44,193 bases of DNA, from positions 1 through 44,193 of the forward strand of contig NZ_JAFKFW010000034.1 of the NCBI RefSeq assembly GCF_017308015.1, given 5' to 3'. Made by a program: the position numbers and the translations under genes. Positions 33,144 through 42,123 of this stretch are shown piece by piece; position 1 is the stretch's first letter; the number at the start of each line of letters is the position of its first letter. Source of the DNA: Allobosea sp. (lineage in GTDB: Bacteria; Pseudomonadota; Alphaproteobacteria; Rhizobiales; Beijerinckiaceae). The notes under the pieces are model-generated. The model was given only the letters and a program-made list of their open reading frames with translations, was not told the DNA's origin and searched no databases.

Positions 33144-33998
33144 ATGACCTCCCGCACCGCGACCCTCATCGGCTTCTGCGCGATCCTGCTCTGGTCCACT
33201 CTCGCGCTGTTTACGGCGATGTCGGGCCGCGTCCCGCCCTTCCAGCTCGTGGCCATGACCTTCGTGATCGGCGGCCTGCTGATCCTCGCGATCACGGCTT
33301 TGCGCGGACAGCTTTCCCGCATCCGCCCGACGCCGGCCTCCTTCGCGCTCGGCCTCTATGGCCCGTTCGGCGACACCGCGCTCTATTATGCCGCGGTGAA
33401 GACGGCCCCGCCGGCCGAGGCGAACCTGATCCACTATCTCTGGCCGCTGCTGATCGTGCTCTTTGCGGCGCTGCTGCCGGGCGGCGGTCTCAAGCCCCGC
33501 CACCTGATCGGCGCCCTCATCGGATTGGTGGCCACCGGCCTGCTCGTCTCGGGCGGGCTCGGCACCGGCGGCGGACTGGCGCCTGGCCATGTGCTCGCAG
33601 CGCTCGGCGCCCTCGTCTGGGCGAGCTATTCGGTCGCCTCGCGCCGCTTCGCTGACGTGCCGTCCGAGAGCCTGTGCGTGACGATGCTGGGTTGCGCGGT
33701 GCCGGCACTGGCCTGCCATTTCGCCTTCGAGACCACGCTCTGGTCGCTGACGACGATCGAATGGGGCGGCGTGCTCGGCCTCGGCCTCGGCTCGATCGGA
33801 CTCGCCTTCGTCGTTTGGGACATCGGCATGAAACAGGGCGACGTCGCCCTGCTCGGCGTCGCCTCCTATGCCGCACCGGTGCTCTCGACACTGATCCTCG
33901 TGCTGTTCGGTTACGCCCCGGCGAGCTGGCTGCTCGCGGCGTCCTGCGCGCTCATCGTCGTGGGGGCGCTGGTGGCGAGCGGGGCCGGGCGACGATGA
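33144..33998 (+). CDS. DMT exporter, aromatic amino acid exporter YddG-like
   Basis: Ten-helix EamA transporter of 284 residues. The N-terminal MTSRTATLIGFCAILLWSTL, then YGPFGDTALYYAAVKTAPPAEANLIHYLWPLLIVLFAA, follows the YddG subgroup, which exports aromatic amino acids. The last helices end at ALIVVGALVAS. Two in-frame ATGs lie at 33129 and 33144; neither has a clear ribosome binding site, and I prefer 33144 because it begins in family style. The longer frame to 31923 is antisense to the MFS gene and is rejected. It is divergent from the MFS gene. Confidence 0.87.
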   Translation: MTSRTATLIGFCAILLWSTLALFTAMSGRVPPFQLVAMTFVIGGLLILAITALRGQLSRIRPTPASFALGLYGPFGDTALYYAAVKTAPPAEANLIHYLWPLLIVLFAALLPGGGLKPRHLIGALIGLVATGLLVSGGLGTGGGLAPGHVLAALGALVWASYSVASRRFADVPSESLCVTMLGCAVPALACHFAFETTLWSLTTIEWGGVLGLGLGSIGLAFVVWDIGMKQGDVALLGVASYAAPVLSTLILVLFGYAPASWLLAASCALIVVGALVASGAGRR

Positions 33999-34000
33999 AA

Positions 34001-34166
34001 GCGCGGGGAACCCCCTCTCCTGTAAGGAGAGGGGCAGGGGCGAGGTGTAGGCCCCTGGACCAGTGAACGGCAGCTCCTTCGCTGCGCAGCGACCACCTCA
34101 CGGCAAATTCGGTGAGCGGCCTACCCCTCACCCTGCCCTCTCCCTCCGGGAGAGGGTTCCCCGCGC
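34001..34166. repeat. MITE-like 166-base inverted repeat
   Basis: The ends are GCGCGGGGAACC (34001-34012) and GGTTCCCCGCGC (34155-34166), perfect inverse complements. Inner arms continue for about 50 bases (CTCTCC..., CAGGGGCGAGGTGTAGGCC against GGCCTACCCCTCACCCTG). Each arm also forms its own CTCTCC/GGAGAG hairpin. There is no gene inside. It lies between the YddG-like gene and TIGR02302. Confidence 0.7.
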
Positions 34167-34191
34167 TATACTTGGTTAGCGCACAGCCCAC

Positions 34192-36930
34192 TCAGTTCCG
34201 CCGCAGCAGCCGCTCCAGATAATCCAGCTCTTCCGCCGGCCTCAGGGGATCGCCGAGCCGCTTGCGCAGCTCTTCCAGAATGCGCCGCGCCCGCTGCGTC
34301 GCGCTCTCGTCGGCGCCAGGCACCTTGACCCGGCCATCGGCCCAGTCGCGCTGGCGCTGCGGCCGGCCGAGCGGGTCCTCGCTGCCGCGCTGCTGCGCTG
34401 AGGGCCGGCCCTGCTGGCGCCCGTCCGGCTCGCCATAGGCCTGGCCCTCGCCTTCGCCCTCCCCGGGCTGGCCCTGCATCTGCTGGGCGAGGTTCTGCCC
34501 GCCCTTGCGCAAGGCTTCGAGGGCGCGGCCTTGCGCATCGAGGGCGCCTTCGCCCTGGCCCTGCCCGAGCTGGCTTTCCGCCTCGCGCATCGCATCCTCG
34601 GCCTCGTCGAGCTCGCCGCTCTGCGGCGCGCCCATGCCGCGCATCCGCCGCTGCAGGTCCTGCAGGCGCTCGCGCAGCGCCTGCTGGCGCTGCGACAGGC
34701 CCTGCCCCTCGCCGTTCTGGCCCTGCATGCCCTCGCCGCCTTCGCCGTCCTCGCCCTGCTCGCCGGGCTGCTGCCCCGGCTGCTGGCCGCGCTGACCCTG
34801 TTGGCCGCGCTGCCCTTGTTGGCCGCGCTGCCCTTGTTGGCCTTGCTGGCCGCGCTGGCCCGGCCGCGCCTGCTGCTGGCCGGGGCGCTGGCCGCGCTGT
34901 GTCTGGCCCTGCCCCTGCTGGCGACGCTGCTCGTTCTGATAGGTCTCGTCGCGCAGATTCTGCTGGTCGCGCGTCATCCGGTCGAGATCGCCGAGCGCCT
35001 GGTTCATCTCGCGCTGGCGCGGGTCCTGCTGGCCGGGACGCGCCATCTGGAGATTGTTGAGCATCCGGTTGAGCTCTTCCATCAGGCGCTGCGCCTCGGC
35101 CATGTCGCCGCGCTTCGACAGTTCCTCGATGCGGTCGAGCATGTTCTGCAGGTCGCGCGGCGTCACCGTGCGGAAATTCTCCGGCAGGCGGGCCTGGTCG
35201 CGGTCGCCGTTCTGCTGTTGCTGGCGCATCATCTGCTCGGCGAGTTGGCGCATGAAATTATCCATGGCCCGGCGCATCTCGTCGGTGAGCTTCTTGATCT
35301 CCTCCTCGGAGGCGCCACGCTCCAATGCCTGCTGCAGGTTCTCCTGCGCCTGCCGCAGCGCCCGCTCGGCATCGGACATGTCGCCGTCCTCGAGCTGGAG
35401 CGCCATCGCCCACATCAGCTCGGAGACCTCGCGCAGGGCGTCGTCGCCACTGGCCCGGCGCAAGCGCTCGCTCAGCATGCGCATGCCCAGATAGACGCCG
35501 GGCTCCTTCATGAAGAGGCCAGGTTCTATCATCAGCGCATCCATGGCAAGCTGCACCTTGGAGCGGTCCTCGACATCCATGACGAGCTTGCGGCGCTGCT
35601 CGACCAGCGCCTTGGCCAAGGGCTTGGTGAAGGTGCGCTGCGGCAGCACGACCTCGAGCGGCTCGCTGCGGCCCTCCTGCCCCGCCTCGTCCTTGGCGAT
35701 GAGCACCATCCTGACCTTGGCGCCGGCCCAGGGATGAGCCGAGAAATCGACCGTGCTCTTGTTCTCCTCCTCGCCCGAGGCGGAGGACGGCACGGCGAGG
35801 TTCTGCTTCGGCGGCTCGACAAGCGAGCGTCCGCCCTTGGCCACGTCTGGACGCGCGACATTCACCTCGATCGAGGCGATGCCGTAATCGTCCCTGGCCT
35901 TGTAGGTGATGGCGAGCCCGCCCGATTGCGCGCCGGTGACGGGTTTCGGCGGATCGGTGAAGGCGATGGTCGGCGGCTGGTCGGCGACCGAGGTGATGTT
36001 GAGCGTGGTGCCGGGCGCGCCGCTGCCGGTGAGCTTCAGCGTGCCGTTGCCGGCGAGCGTGAAGCGCTTCTCCAGGACAGCCTGCTGCGGGCCCAGCGAT
36101 TGAGCGGGCTTCGCCTGACCATCCTTGGTTTCGCCCTCCTTTGCCTCCGGCCTGATCGGGTCCAGCCGGCCGGTCGTGGCGACGTCCATGTTGGTCTTGC
36201 CGGCGATGCGCACGACGATGACGGACTTCTCGGGCGCGCTGATATGCGGGCTCGCCAGCTTGGCGAAATCGATCAGGATCGGCGGCAGGCGCGTATAGGC
36301 GGGCGGGTCGATCCAGGCGTCGATCCGGGTCGAGGCTGCAATGGCGGAGGGACCCTTCCAGTCGAAGGCTGCGGAAAGGCGCTGTGTCACCTCCGGGCCC
36401 GCGACGAAGAAGCCGGTGATGGCGGCGAGCAGCGGCACCGCGCGCAACGCCCGCCGGTCGTGGCCCGCCATGCGCGGCTGCGGCGGCTGGACGCGCAGGG
36501 ATGCGACCTGCCGGCTCTGGCGCTCGACATGCAGTTTCCACAGCGCCTGCGAGACCGGATCGGCCGAACCGATCGCGAGGCTGTCCTCCAGCGATGAGGC
36601 CGGACGGTGACCGTCGGCGACCGAACGGTCGAGCCGAGTCAGCGCGTCGCGATGCGTCGGCAGGACGAGGCGGGCGACATGCCAGAGGCCGGCGGCGAAG
36701 GCTGCCGCAAAGGCGAGCACGCCGACGATCCGCCCATACCAGGGCAGATGCGTCCACAGGCCGAACCAGGAGACGGCAAGGAAGGCGAGGACGACGCCGA
36801 GCGGCAGCCACAGCCGCGGCCACAGCCGCTCCCAGCCGAGCGAGACACGTGAGGCCAGCGCGAGACGGCTGAGCCGCTGCCGGATGCCGTCGATCGTGTC
36901 GGGCGCCTTGCGGCGCTCTGCCTCGCTCAT
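34192..36930 (-). CDS. TIGR02302 family membrane protein (DUF4175)
   Basis: Hypothetical protein of 912 residues, typical of TIGR02302 in Hyphomicrobiales. Two N-terminal membrane helices lie at ~40-92 (WLPLGVVLAFLAVSWFGLW, then VGVLAFAAAFAAGLW), with another near 170-195 (VPLLAAITGFFVAG). A beta-rich middle part with repeated beta-sandwich-like segments follows. The C-terminal third is a glutamine/glycine-rich low-complexity stretch (GQRGQQGQQGQRGQQ) and an acidic, helical end. The region around residues 705-735 is encoded by 18-base tandem repeats (34783-34863). I start at ATG 36930 because CGGAG precedes it; ATG 36954 is too near its own possible site. It is followed by lysA on the same strand side. 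Function unknown. Confidence 0.9.
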   Translation of the reverse strand: MSEAERRKAPDTIDGIRQRLSRLALASRVSLGWERLWPRLWLPLGVVLAFLAVSWFGLWTHLPWYGRIVGVLAFAAAFAAGLWHVARLVLPTHRDALTRLDRSVADGHRPASSLEDSLAIGSADPVSQALWKLHVERQSRQVASLRVQPPQPRMAGHDRRALRAVPLLAAITGFFVAGPEVTQRLSAAFDWKGPSAIAASTRIDAWIDPPAYTRLPPILIDFAKLASPHISAPEKSVIVVRIAGKTNMDVATTGRLDPIRPEAKEGETKDGQAKPAQSLGPQQAVLEKRFTLAGNGTLKLTGSGAPGTTLNITSVADQPPTIAFTDPPKPVTGAQSGGLAITYKARDDYGIASIEVNVARPDVAKGGRSLVEPPKQNLAVPSSASGEEENKSTVDFSAHPWAGAKVRMVLIAKDEAGQEGRSEPLEVVLPQRTFTKPLAKALVEQRRKLVMDVEDRSKVQLAMDALMIEPGLFMKEPGVYLGMRMLSERLRRASGDDALREVSELMWAMALQLEDGDMSDAERALRQAQENLQQALERGASEEEIKKLTDEMRRAMDNFMRQLAEQMMRQQQQNGDRDQARLPENFRTVTPRDLQNMLDRIEELSKRGDMAEAQRLMEELNRMLNNLQMARPGQQDPRQREMNQALGDLDRMTRDQQNLRDETYQNEQRRQQGQGQTQRGQRPGQQQARPGQRGQQGQQGQRGQQGQRGQQGQRGQQPGQQPGEQGEDGEGGEGMQGQNGEGQGLSQRQQALRERLQDLQRRMRGMGAPQSGELDEAEDAMREAESQLGQGQGEGALDAQGRALEALRKGGQNLAQQMQGQPGEGEGEGQAYGEPDGRQQGRPSAQQRGSEDPLGRPQRQRDWADGRVKVPGADESATQRARRILEELRKRLGDPLRPAEELDYLERLLRRN
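34783..34863. repeat. 18-base tandem repeats within TIGR02302
   Basis: Units of the form (C/T)TGGCCGCGCTGCCCTTG occur at 34783-34800, 34801-34818 and 34819-34836. A 9-base half unit and a variant unit follow. On the coding strand they encode GQRGQQ repeats. Copies 2 and 3 are identical, which suggests recent slippage. Confidence 0.75.
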
Positions 36931-37112
36931 GCCATCGCTCCGGGCAGCCCCCATTCCTGTCTGAACTCGCCTGACCGGATCAGGCTAGCACGGGAATGTG
37001 GCATTGCCAGCGCGAAGAGGCACCAACGCACGGCGCTCCACCTTTCGTGAACAGACGCACACCCCGTCATGCCCGGGCAGAAAAACCAGATAGCGCGGGG
37101 ACGCGTCGGAAA

Positions 37113-38402
37113 TCAGGCGAACCAGCCCGGCAGCTTGTCCGTGCCGATGAGCTCTTCGTAGCTCTGGCGCGGCCGCGTCACGGCATATTGGTCGCCCTTG
37201 ACCATGACCTCGGCCACCAGCAGGCGCTGGTTATAGGTCGAGGACATCGAGGCGCCATAGGCGCCAGCCGTCATGAAGGCGACGAGGTCGTTTTGGCGAA
37301 GCTGCGGCAGCTTGCGTCCGGTCGTGAAGGTATCGCCCGATTCGCAGATCGGCCCGACCACGTCGTAGGCCAGCTCCGGCTCGCCGATCGCCGGCTCCGT
37401 CACCGGCCAGATCTCGTGATAGGCCTCGTACATCGCCGGGCGGACGAGATCGTTCATCGCCGCGTCGACCACGAGGAACTGCTTGGTCGGACGCGGATTG
37501 AGATGCAGCACCCGCGTCAGCAGGATGCCGGCATTGCCGACGATCAGGCGGCCCGGCTCGAAGCCGAGCTCGACATCGAGCCCCTTGGTCACCTTGGCGA
37601 CCATCTCCGCATAGGCCTCGATCAGCCCCGGCCCGTAGTCGAAGGTCTTCGGGATGTCGTAGGGGATGCCGAGCCCACCGCCGAGATCGAGCCGGTCGAC
37701 GCGATGCCCCTCGCCCTTCAGATCGCCGACCAGCGCGACCATCTTGGAATAGGCCGCCTCGAAGGCGTCGATCTCGCGGATCTGGCTGCCGATATGAACG
37801 GCGAGCCCCATGATCCGCACGCCCGGCATGTTGGCCGCGCGGGAATAGAGCCGGCCGACCTCCTCGAAGGAGACGCCGAACTTGTTCTCGGAGGAGCCGG
37901 TCGTGATCTTGGCATGGCCGCCGGCGCCGATATCGGGATTGACCCGGAACACCGCCTCCTGACGCTTGCCCAGCGACGCCGCAACCTTGGAGAGCAGGTC
38001 GAGCTCGCTTTCGCTCTCGATATTGACCTGATAAATGCCGGCCTCGGCCGCGAAGCGCAGTTCCTGCTCGCTCTTACCGACGCCCGAGAACACGATCTTC
38101 TCGGGCGGAATGCCGGCGGCCAGGGCCTTGCGCACCTCACCTTCCGAGACCGTGTCGATGCCGGCGCCGAGCGCGCCCAGCGTCTTCAGCACGCCGAGAT
38201 TGCCGTTCGCCTTCATGGCATAGAAGACATGGGTCTTGCCGGCCGGCGCGGTCGTTTTCATCGCCGCCTCGAACAGCTTGTAGTGCCGCTCGATCGTGGC
38301 GCTGGAATAGATATAGGCCGGCGTGCCGACCTCGGCCGCGATCCGCTGAAGATCGACGCCCTCCGCATGAAGCGAGCCGTCGCGATAGGCGAAATGATGC
38401 AT
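37113..38402 (-). CDS. lysA: Diaminopimelate decarboxylase
   Basis: PLP enzyme making L-lysine from meso-diaminopimelate, last step of lysine synthesis. It has 429 residues. The PLP lysine is K64 in YAMKANGNLGV. Further features are the HIGSQI loop, GGGLGIPY, and the active-site cysteine in GPICESGDTF, with YGASMSSTYN at the end. Start at ATG 38402. It belongs to the minus-strand block argH-lptM-lysA-TIGR02302 that is common in the order. A palindromic repeat lies between it and lptM. Confidence 0.97.
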   Translation of the reverse strand: MHHFAYRDGSLHAEGVDLQRIAAEVGTPAYIYSSATIERHYKLFEAAMKTTAPAGKTHVFYAMKANGNLGVLKTLGALGAGIDTVSEGEVRKALAAGIPPEKIVFSGVGKSEQELRFAAEAGIYQVNIESESELDLLSKVAASLGKRQEAVFRVNPDIGAGGHAKITTGSSENKFGVSFEEVGRLYSRAANMPGVRIMGLAVHIGSQIREIDAFEAAYSKMVALVGDLKGEGHRVDRLDLGGGLGIPYDIPKTFDYGPGLIEAYAEMVAKVTKGLDVELGFEPGRLIVGNAGILLTRVLHLNPRPTKQFLVVDAAMNDLVRPAMYEAYHEIWPVTEPAIGEPELAYDVVGPICESGDTFTTGRKLPQLRQNDLVAFMTAGAYGASMSSTYNQRLLVAEVMVKGDQYAVTRPRQSYEELIGTDKLPGWFA

Positions 38403-38441
38403 GGGATGAGCTCGCAGTCAGGCTAAGGCGGCTATGCAGGC

Positions 38442-38516
38442 GTCATTCTCGGGCGGAGCGAAGCGCAGACCCGAGAATCCCTTTCAGGAGATGCCCGGGT
38501 CAGGCCCGAGCATGAT
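38442..38516. repeat. Paired palindromic intergenic element
   Basis: The first hairpin is ATTCTCGGG...CCCGAGAAT, with a 16-base centre containing GGAGCGAAGC. The second is ATGCCCGGG-TCAGG-CCCGAGCAT. It begins GTCAT and ends ATGAT. It sits between lysA and lptM and is the close sister of the 38890 copy. Confidence 0.7.
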
Positions 38517-38552
38517 GGCGGCTCCGGAGGACCGATTCCGGTCCGTTGGAGA

Positions 38553-38816
38553 TCACATCAGCGGATCGAGCAGGAACGGCTTGTCCGGCACGCTGATCGC
38601 CTTGTTGGCCTTGGCCGGCTTGGCCAGCACGGAGGCCGAGCCCAGCGAGGCCGGATCGTTCTCCTTTGCGCCGATCTGGTTGTCCGGCAGGTCGATGGCG
38701 CCGGTCGCGTTGGGCGGCGGCTCCAGCGGACCCTTGCGCCCGCAGGCGGCGAGCGCAACGGCCAGAAGGCCGACGACCAGCAAGGCGCGGCCGAGTTTCA
38801 GGCGGGAATCAAGCAC
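38553..38816 (-). CDS. lptM: Small lipoprotein LptM-like
   Basis: Outer-membrane lipoprotein of 87 residues from GTG 38816, where GAGGG lies about 10 bases upstream. The signal ends in a lipobox VALAAC, followed directly by GRKGPLEPP, the conserved LptM/YifL segment. LptM assists maturation of the LptD-LptE translocon. The remainder is low-complexity (alanine/lysine/proline). Longer in-frame starts add an arginine-rich repeat-derived sequence. It lies between argH and lysA, as in many proteobacteria. Confidence 0.88.
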   Translation of the reverse strand: MLDSRLKLGRALLVVGLLAVALAACGRKGPLEPPPNATGAIDLPDNQIGAKENDPASLGSASVLAKPAKANKAISVPDKPFLLDPLM

Positions 38817-38889
38817 GAAAACGAACCCTCGGGCGAAACGTGGCGGGACCTTAGCGGAGGATGCGGCGGAGCGCGAGGCTTCCCGTGGC

Positions 38890-38960
38890 GTCGTTCTCGG
38901 GCAGGCGTAGCGCCGACCCGAGAATCTCTTGCAGGAGATGCTCGGGTCAAGCCCGAGCAT
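38890..38960. repeat. Paired palindromic intergenic element
   Basis: Hairpins TTCTCGGG...CCCGAGAA and ATGCTCGGG-TCAAG-CCCGAGCAT. It starts GTCGT and ends GCAT, with the CTTGCAGGAGATG linker shared with the 38442 copy. It ends 6 bases before the argH stop region. Confidence 0.7.
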
Positions 38961-38966
38961 GGCGCA

Positions 38967-40349
38967 CTACTTCGCGAGCTGCTTCAGCCAGCGCCTAGCC
39001 TGTTTGCGGACATTGGCCGGGGCCGTGCCGCCATAGCTGACGCGGCTCTTCACCGACTGGTCGACGCCGAGGACGGCGAAGATGGCCTCGGTGATCTGCG
39101 GCTCGACCGCCTGCATCTCGGCGAGCGAGAGCTTCTCCAGCCCCACCTTCTTCTCCGAGGCGACGGCGACGAGCCGGCCGGTGACGTGATGCGCGTCGCG
39201 GAACGGCATCTTCAGCACCCGCACCAGCCAGTCGGCGAGATCGGTCGCGGTGGCATAGCCGAGGCCCGCCGCCTTCTTCATCACCTTGAGGTCGGGCTGC
39301 ATGTCGCGGACCATGCCGGCGGTCGCGGCAAGGCAGAGCGACAGGGTCTGCAGCGCGTCGAACGTGCCTTCCTTGTCCTCCTGCATGTCCTTCGAATAGG
39401 TCAGCGGCAGGCCCTTCATCATGGTCAGCAGCGCCTGCAGCGCGCCGAAGACGCGCCCGGCCTTGCCGCGCACCAGTTCGGCCGCATCGGGATTGCGCTT
39501 CTGCGGCATGATCGACGAGCCCGTCGAGAACGCGTCCGAGAGCCGCACGAAGCCGAATTGCGGCGTCGACCACAGCACGATCTCCTCGGCGAAGCGCGAG
39601 AGATGCATGGCGCAGATCGAGGCTGCCGAAAGCGTCTCCAGCACGAAATCGCGGTCCGAGACCGAATCGAGCGAGTTGGCCGTCGGCCGGTCGAAGCCGA
39701 GCGCCTTCGCCGTCATGTGCCGGTCGATCGGGAAGGAGGTGCCGGCGAGCGCGGCCGCGCCAAGCGGACATTCGTTGAGACGCGCGCGCGCATCGCGGAT
39801 GCGGCTGCGGTCGCGGCCGAGCATCTCGACATAGGCGAGCAGGTGGTGGCCGAAGGTGACCGGCTGCGCCGACTGCAGATGGGTGAAGCCCGGCATCACC
39901 GCACCGGCATAGGTCTCGGCCTTCTCGGCCAGCGCGAGCTGGAGATCGGCCATCTGGCCGTCGAGCTCTTCCAGCGTGTCGCGCACCCACAGACGCATGT
40001 CGGTCGCGACCTGGTCGTTGCGCGAGCGCGCGGTGTGCAGGCGGCCGGCGGCGAGGCCGATCTTGTCCTTGAGATTGGACTCGACGTTCATATGGACGTC
40101 TTCGAGCGCCCGCGAGAATGTGAAGGCGCCGCTCTCGATCTCGCCCTCGACCTTTTTCAGGCCGGCGGTGATCGTCGCGACGTCGTCCTTGGTCAGGATA
40201 CCGGTCTCGGCCAGCATGGACGCATGCGCCAGCGAGCCTCGGATATCCTGGCGCCAGAGCTTCTTGTCGAAATCGATGGAGGCATTGATCTCCTCCATGA
40301 TGGCGTCGGGACCTGTGGCGAAACGCCCACCCCACATGCGATTGCTCAC
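38967..40349 (-). CDS. argH: Argininosuccinate lyase
   Basis: Last enzyme of arginine biosynthesis, cleaving argininosuccinate to arginine and fumarate. It has 460 residues. The signature is [12 protein letters not shown], with the catalytic serine at S278/S279. Other conserved parts are [17 protein letters not shown] and the histidine in [11 protein letters not shown]. Start at ATG 40349, divergent from tlpA with 30 bases between. It is first in the minus-strand transcript argH-lptM-lysA, with the TIGR02302 gene probably following. Confidence 0.98.
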   Translation of the reverse strand: MSNRMWGGRFATGPDAIMEEINASIDFDKKLWRQDIRGSLAHASMLAETGILTKDDVATITAGLKKVEGEIESGAFTFSRALEDVHMNVESNLKDKIGLAAGRLHTARSRNDQVATDMRLWVRDTLEELDGQMADLQLALAEKAETYAGAVMPGFTHLQSAQPVTFGHHLLAYVEMLGRDRSRIRDARARLNECPLGAAALAGTSFPIDRHMTAKALGFDRPTANSLDSVSDRDFVLETLSAASICAMHLSRFAEEIVLWSTPQFGFVRLSDAFSTGSSIMPQKRNPDAAELVRGKAGRVFGALQALLTMMKGLPLTYSKDMQEDKEGTFDALQTLSLCLAATAGMVRDMQPDLKVMKKAAGLGYATATDLADWLVRVLKMPFRDAHHVTGRLVAVASEKKVGLEKLSLAEMQAVEPQITEAIFAVLGVDQSVKSRVSYGGTAPANVRKQARRWLKQLAK

Positions 40350-40379
40350 GACGGTCTTTCCTGCTTTTGAGGACGCATA

Positions 40380-41006
40380 ATGACGTCTGGAAAAAAGATC
40401 GGACTGGCCCTCGGGGTCGTGGCGACGCTCGGCCTCGCTGGCGCAGCCGCCTTCTACTCCGTCCGGGGCGATGCCGGCAACGGATCATGCAGCGCTGCGA
40501 ACGCGGCGGTCGCGCGCATGAAGCCGCTCGTCAAGGGCGAGGTCGCGGCGGTCGAACTGCGAGCCAGCCCGCAGCCCGCTCCCGCGCTTGCCTTCACCGG
40601 ACCGGACGGCCAGCCGACGACGCTCGCCGCGCTGAAAGGCAAGACGCTGCTGGTCAATCTCTGGGCGACATGGTGCGCGCCCTGCCTGAAGGAGATGCCG
40701 TCGCTCGACGCGCTCCAGAAGGAGATGGGCGGGCCGGATTTCGCGGTCGTGGCGATCAATATCGACACGCGCAATCTCGACAAGCCGAGGGCCTGGCTCG
40801 CCGACAACAGGATCACCGCCCTGCCCTTCCATGCCGATCCGCAGGCTGCGACCTTCCAGGCGCTGCGCGCCGCCCACAAGGTCGAAGGCATGCCGGTCAG
40901 CCTGATCGTCGACAAGGCCGGCTGCGAACTCGGCATCATCCAGGGGCCGGCCGACTGGGCCAGCGCCGATTCGAAGGCATTGATGAAGGCCGCCATCGGC
41001 CGCTGA
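40380..41006 (+). CDS. tlpA: TlpA-like thiol:disulfide interchange protein
   Basis: Membrane-anchored periplasmic thioredoxin-like protein of 208 residues. An N-terminal helix (residues ~6-26, [20 protein letters not shown]) anchors it. The active site W98-C-A-P-C102 is in [17 protein letters not shown] third cysteine is in the KAGCELG loop near the end. TlpA in related bacteria reduces CoxB/ScoI for cytochrome oxidase assembly. Start at ATG 40380, opposite argH, a standard arrangement in the order. Confidence 0.93.
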   Translation: MTSGKKIGLALGVVATLGLAGAAAFYSVRGDAGNGSCSAANAAVARMKPLVKGEVAAVELRASPQPAPALAFTGPDGQPTTLAALKGKTLLVNLWATWCAPCLKEMPSLDALQKEMGGPDFAVVAINIDTRNLDKPRAWLADNRITALPFHADPQAATFQALRAAHKVEGMPVSLIVDKAGCELGIIQGPADWASADSKALMKAAIGR

Positions 41007-41081
41007 TTGACGGCTTTGAACCTCGCGGGCTTATTGCGCGACGGTGGGAGATAGCATCCGTCGTAAGCGAGGTCCTCGATC

Positions 41082-42056
41082 GTGAACCCATCCGCCCTTC
41101 GCGCGGCGCTCCTGCGCTGCCTCCTCGCCTTGTCCCTGCTCGGCACCGGTTTCGGCCTCGCCCAGGCCCAGGATCGCAAGACCATCACCGGCACGACTGT
41201 CTCGATCGTGCCGCTCGACGGCTTCACGCCATCGAAGACCTTCGCCGGGCTGGAAAGCGCCGGCACCAAGGCCTCGCTCCTCGTCGTCGAACTGCCTCCG
41301 CAGGCGCATGATCAGCTCGCTGCCCTCTTCGGCGATCGCGAAAAAGCCAAGGCGAACTTCGCCCGTCAGAACATTACCGTCGACGACATCGAAACCATCG
41401 AGACCGGCGCCGGCCCGGCCCCCCTGATCACCGGCAGCCAGGAGGCGAACGGCACGAGCTACGACAAGTGGATCGTGCTGCTGAAGGGCGAGAAGACCGT
41501 GATGATCACCGTCCAGTCGCCCGATGGTGCCGATCTCGACCCCGACGACATCGTCGCGATGCTGAAGACGGTCTCGCTCGGCGCTCCGCCCAGCCTCGCC
41601 GACAAGCTGAAGGCCCTGCCCTTCACGGTCGCCGCAGCCGAGCCGTTCCGGGTCATCGATACGCTCGGCGGCTCCGGCCTGCTGATGACCGCCGGCCCGC
41701 TCGACGCCGACCCCTCCGGCACCCAGCCGATCATCGTCGTCGCCTACCAGCTTTCCGCACCGATCCCGGCGGACAAGCTGGAAGCCAGTGCCGAGGCCCT
41801 GCTCAAGCAGACCAAGAACCTCGAAGCCGCGACGATCGCGAAGCGCGAACGCGTGCCCTTCGCCGGGTCGTCCGGCGTGCTGCTGACCGGCACGGCCACG
41901 GATCGCGGCACCGAGAAGCGCTTCGCACAGTACATGGCGGTCGGAGCAGACGGACGTTTCGTCCGCCTCGTCGCGATCGCCCCGGCCAGCGCCTATGACG
42001 CCGTGAAAGCCGGAATCGAGACAGTCGCAGCCAGCATCTCCTTCGCCGCGAAGTAA
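41082..42056 (+). CDS. Exported hypothetical protein, 324 residues
   Basis: Not recognised. GTG start at 41082. Residues 1-30 form a signal peptide (LRCLLALSLLGTGFGLAQAQ, with a cut after AQAQ). The mature part has two similar halves of about 130 residues: SIVPLDGFTPSKTFAGLESAG near the start and LPFTVAAAEPFRVIDTLGGSG later. Each looks like an alpha/beta periplasmic domain, so it could be an internal duplication. It has no cysteine in the mature part that I can see and no membrane helix. It lies between tlpA and the carbamoyltransferase, in the same direction with about 70 bases on each side. Confidence 0.8.
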   Translation: MNPSALRAALLRCLLALSLLGTGFGLAQAQDRKTITGTTVSIVPLDGFTPSKTFAGLESAGTKASLLVVELPPQAHDQLAALFGDREKAKANFARQNITVDDIETIETGAGPAPLITGSQEANGTSYDKWIVLLKGEKTVMITVQSPDGADLDPDDIVAMLKTVSLGAPPSLADKLKALPFTVAAAEPFRVIDTLGGSGLLMTAGPLDADPSGTQPIIVVAYQLSAPIPADKLEASAEALLKQTKNLEAATIAKRERVPFAGSSGVLLTGTATDRGTEKRFAQYMAVGADGRFVRLVAIAPASAYDAVKAGIETVAASISFAAK

Positions 42057-42123
42057 GCTGGCCTCGTCGCGCCCGCCGCCCAATTGGATTGGCTGATCGC
42101 GCCGACAAGGGTAAGGCAGGCGC

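Noticed and set aside
34783-34863. Regular repeats considered as a CRISPR array
   Set aside because: They are contiguous 18-base tandem repeats inside a coding region without spacers.
34531-36597. A 688-residue plus-strand frame with leucine/alanine-rich, membrane-like sequence
   Set aside because: It is the shadow of the Gln-rich TIGR02302 gene. The apparent hydrophobic repeats come from reading CAG/CTG-type codons on the opposite strand.
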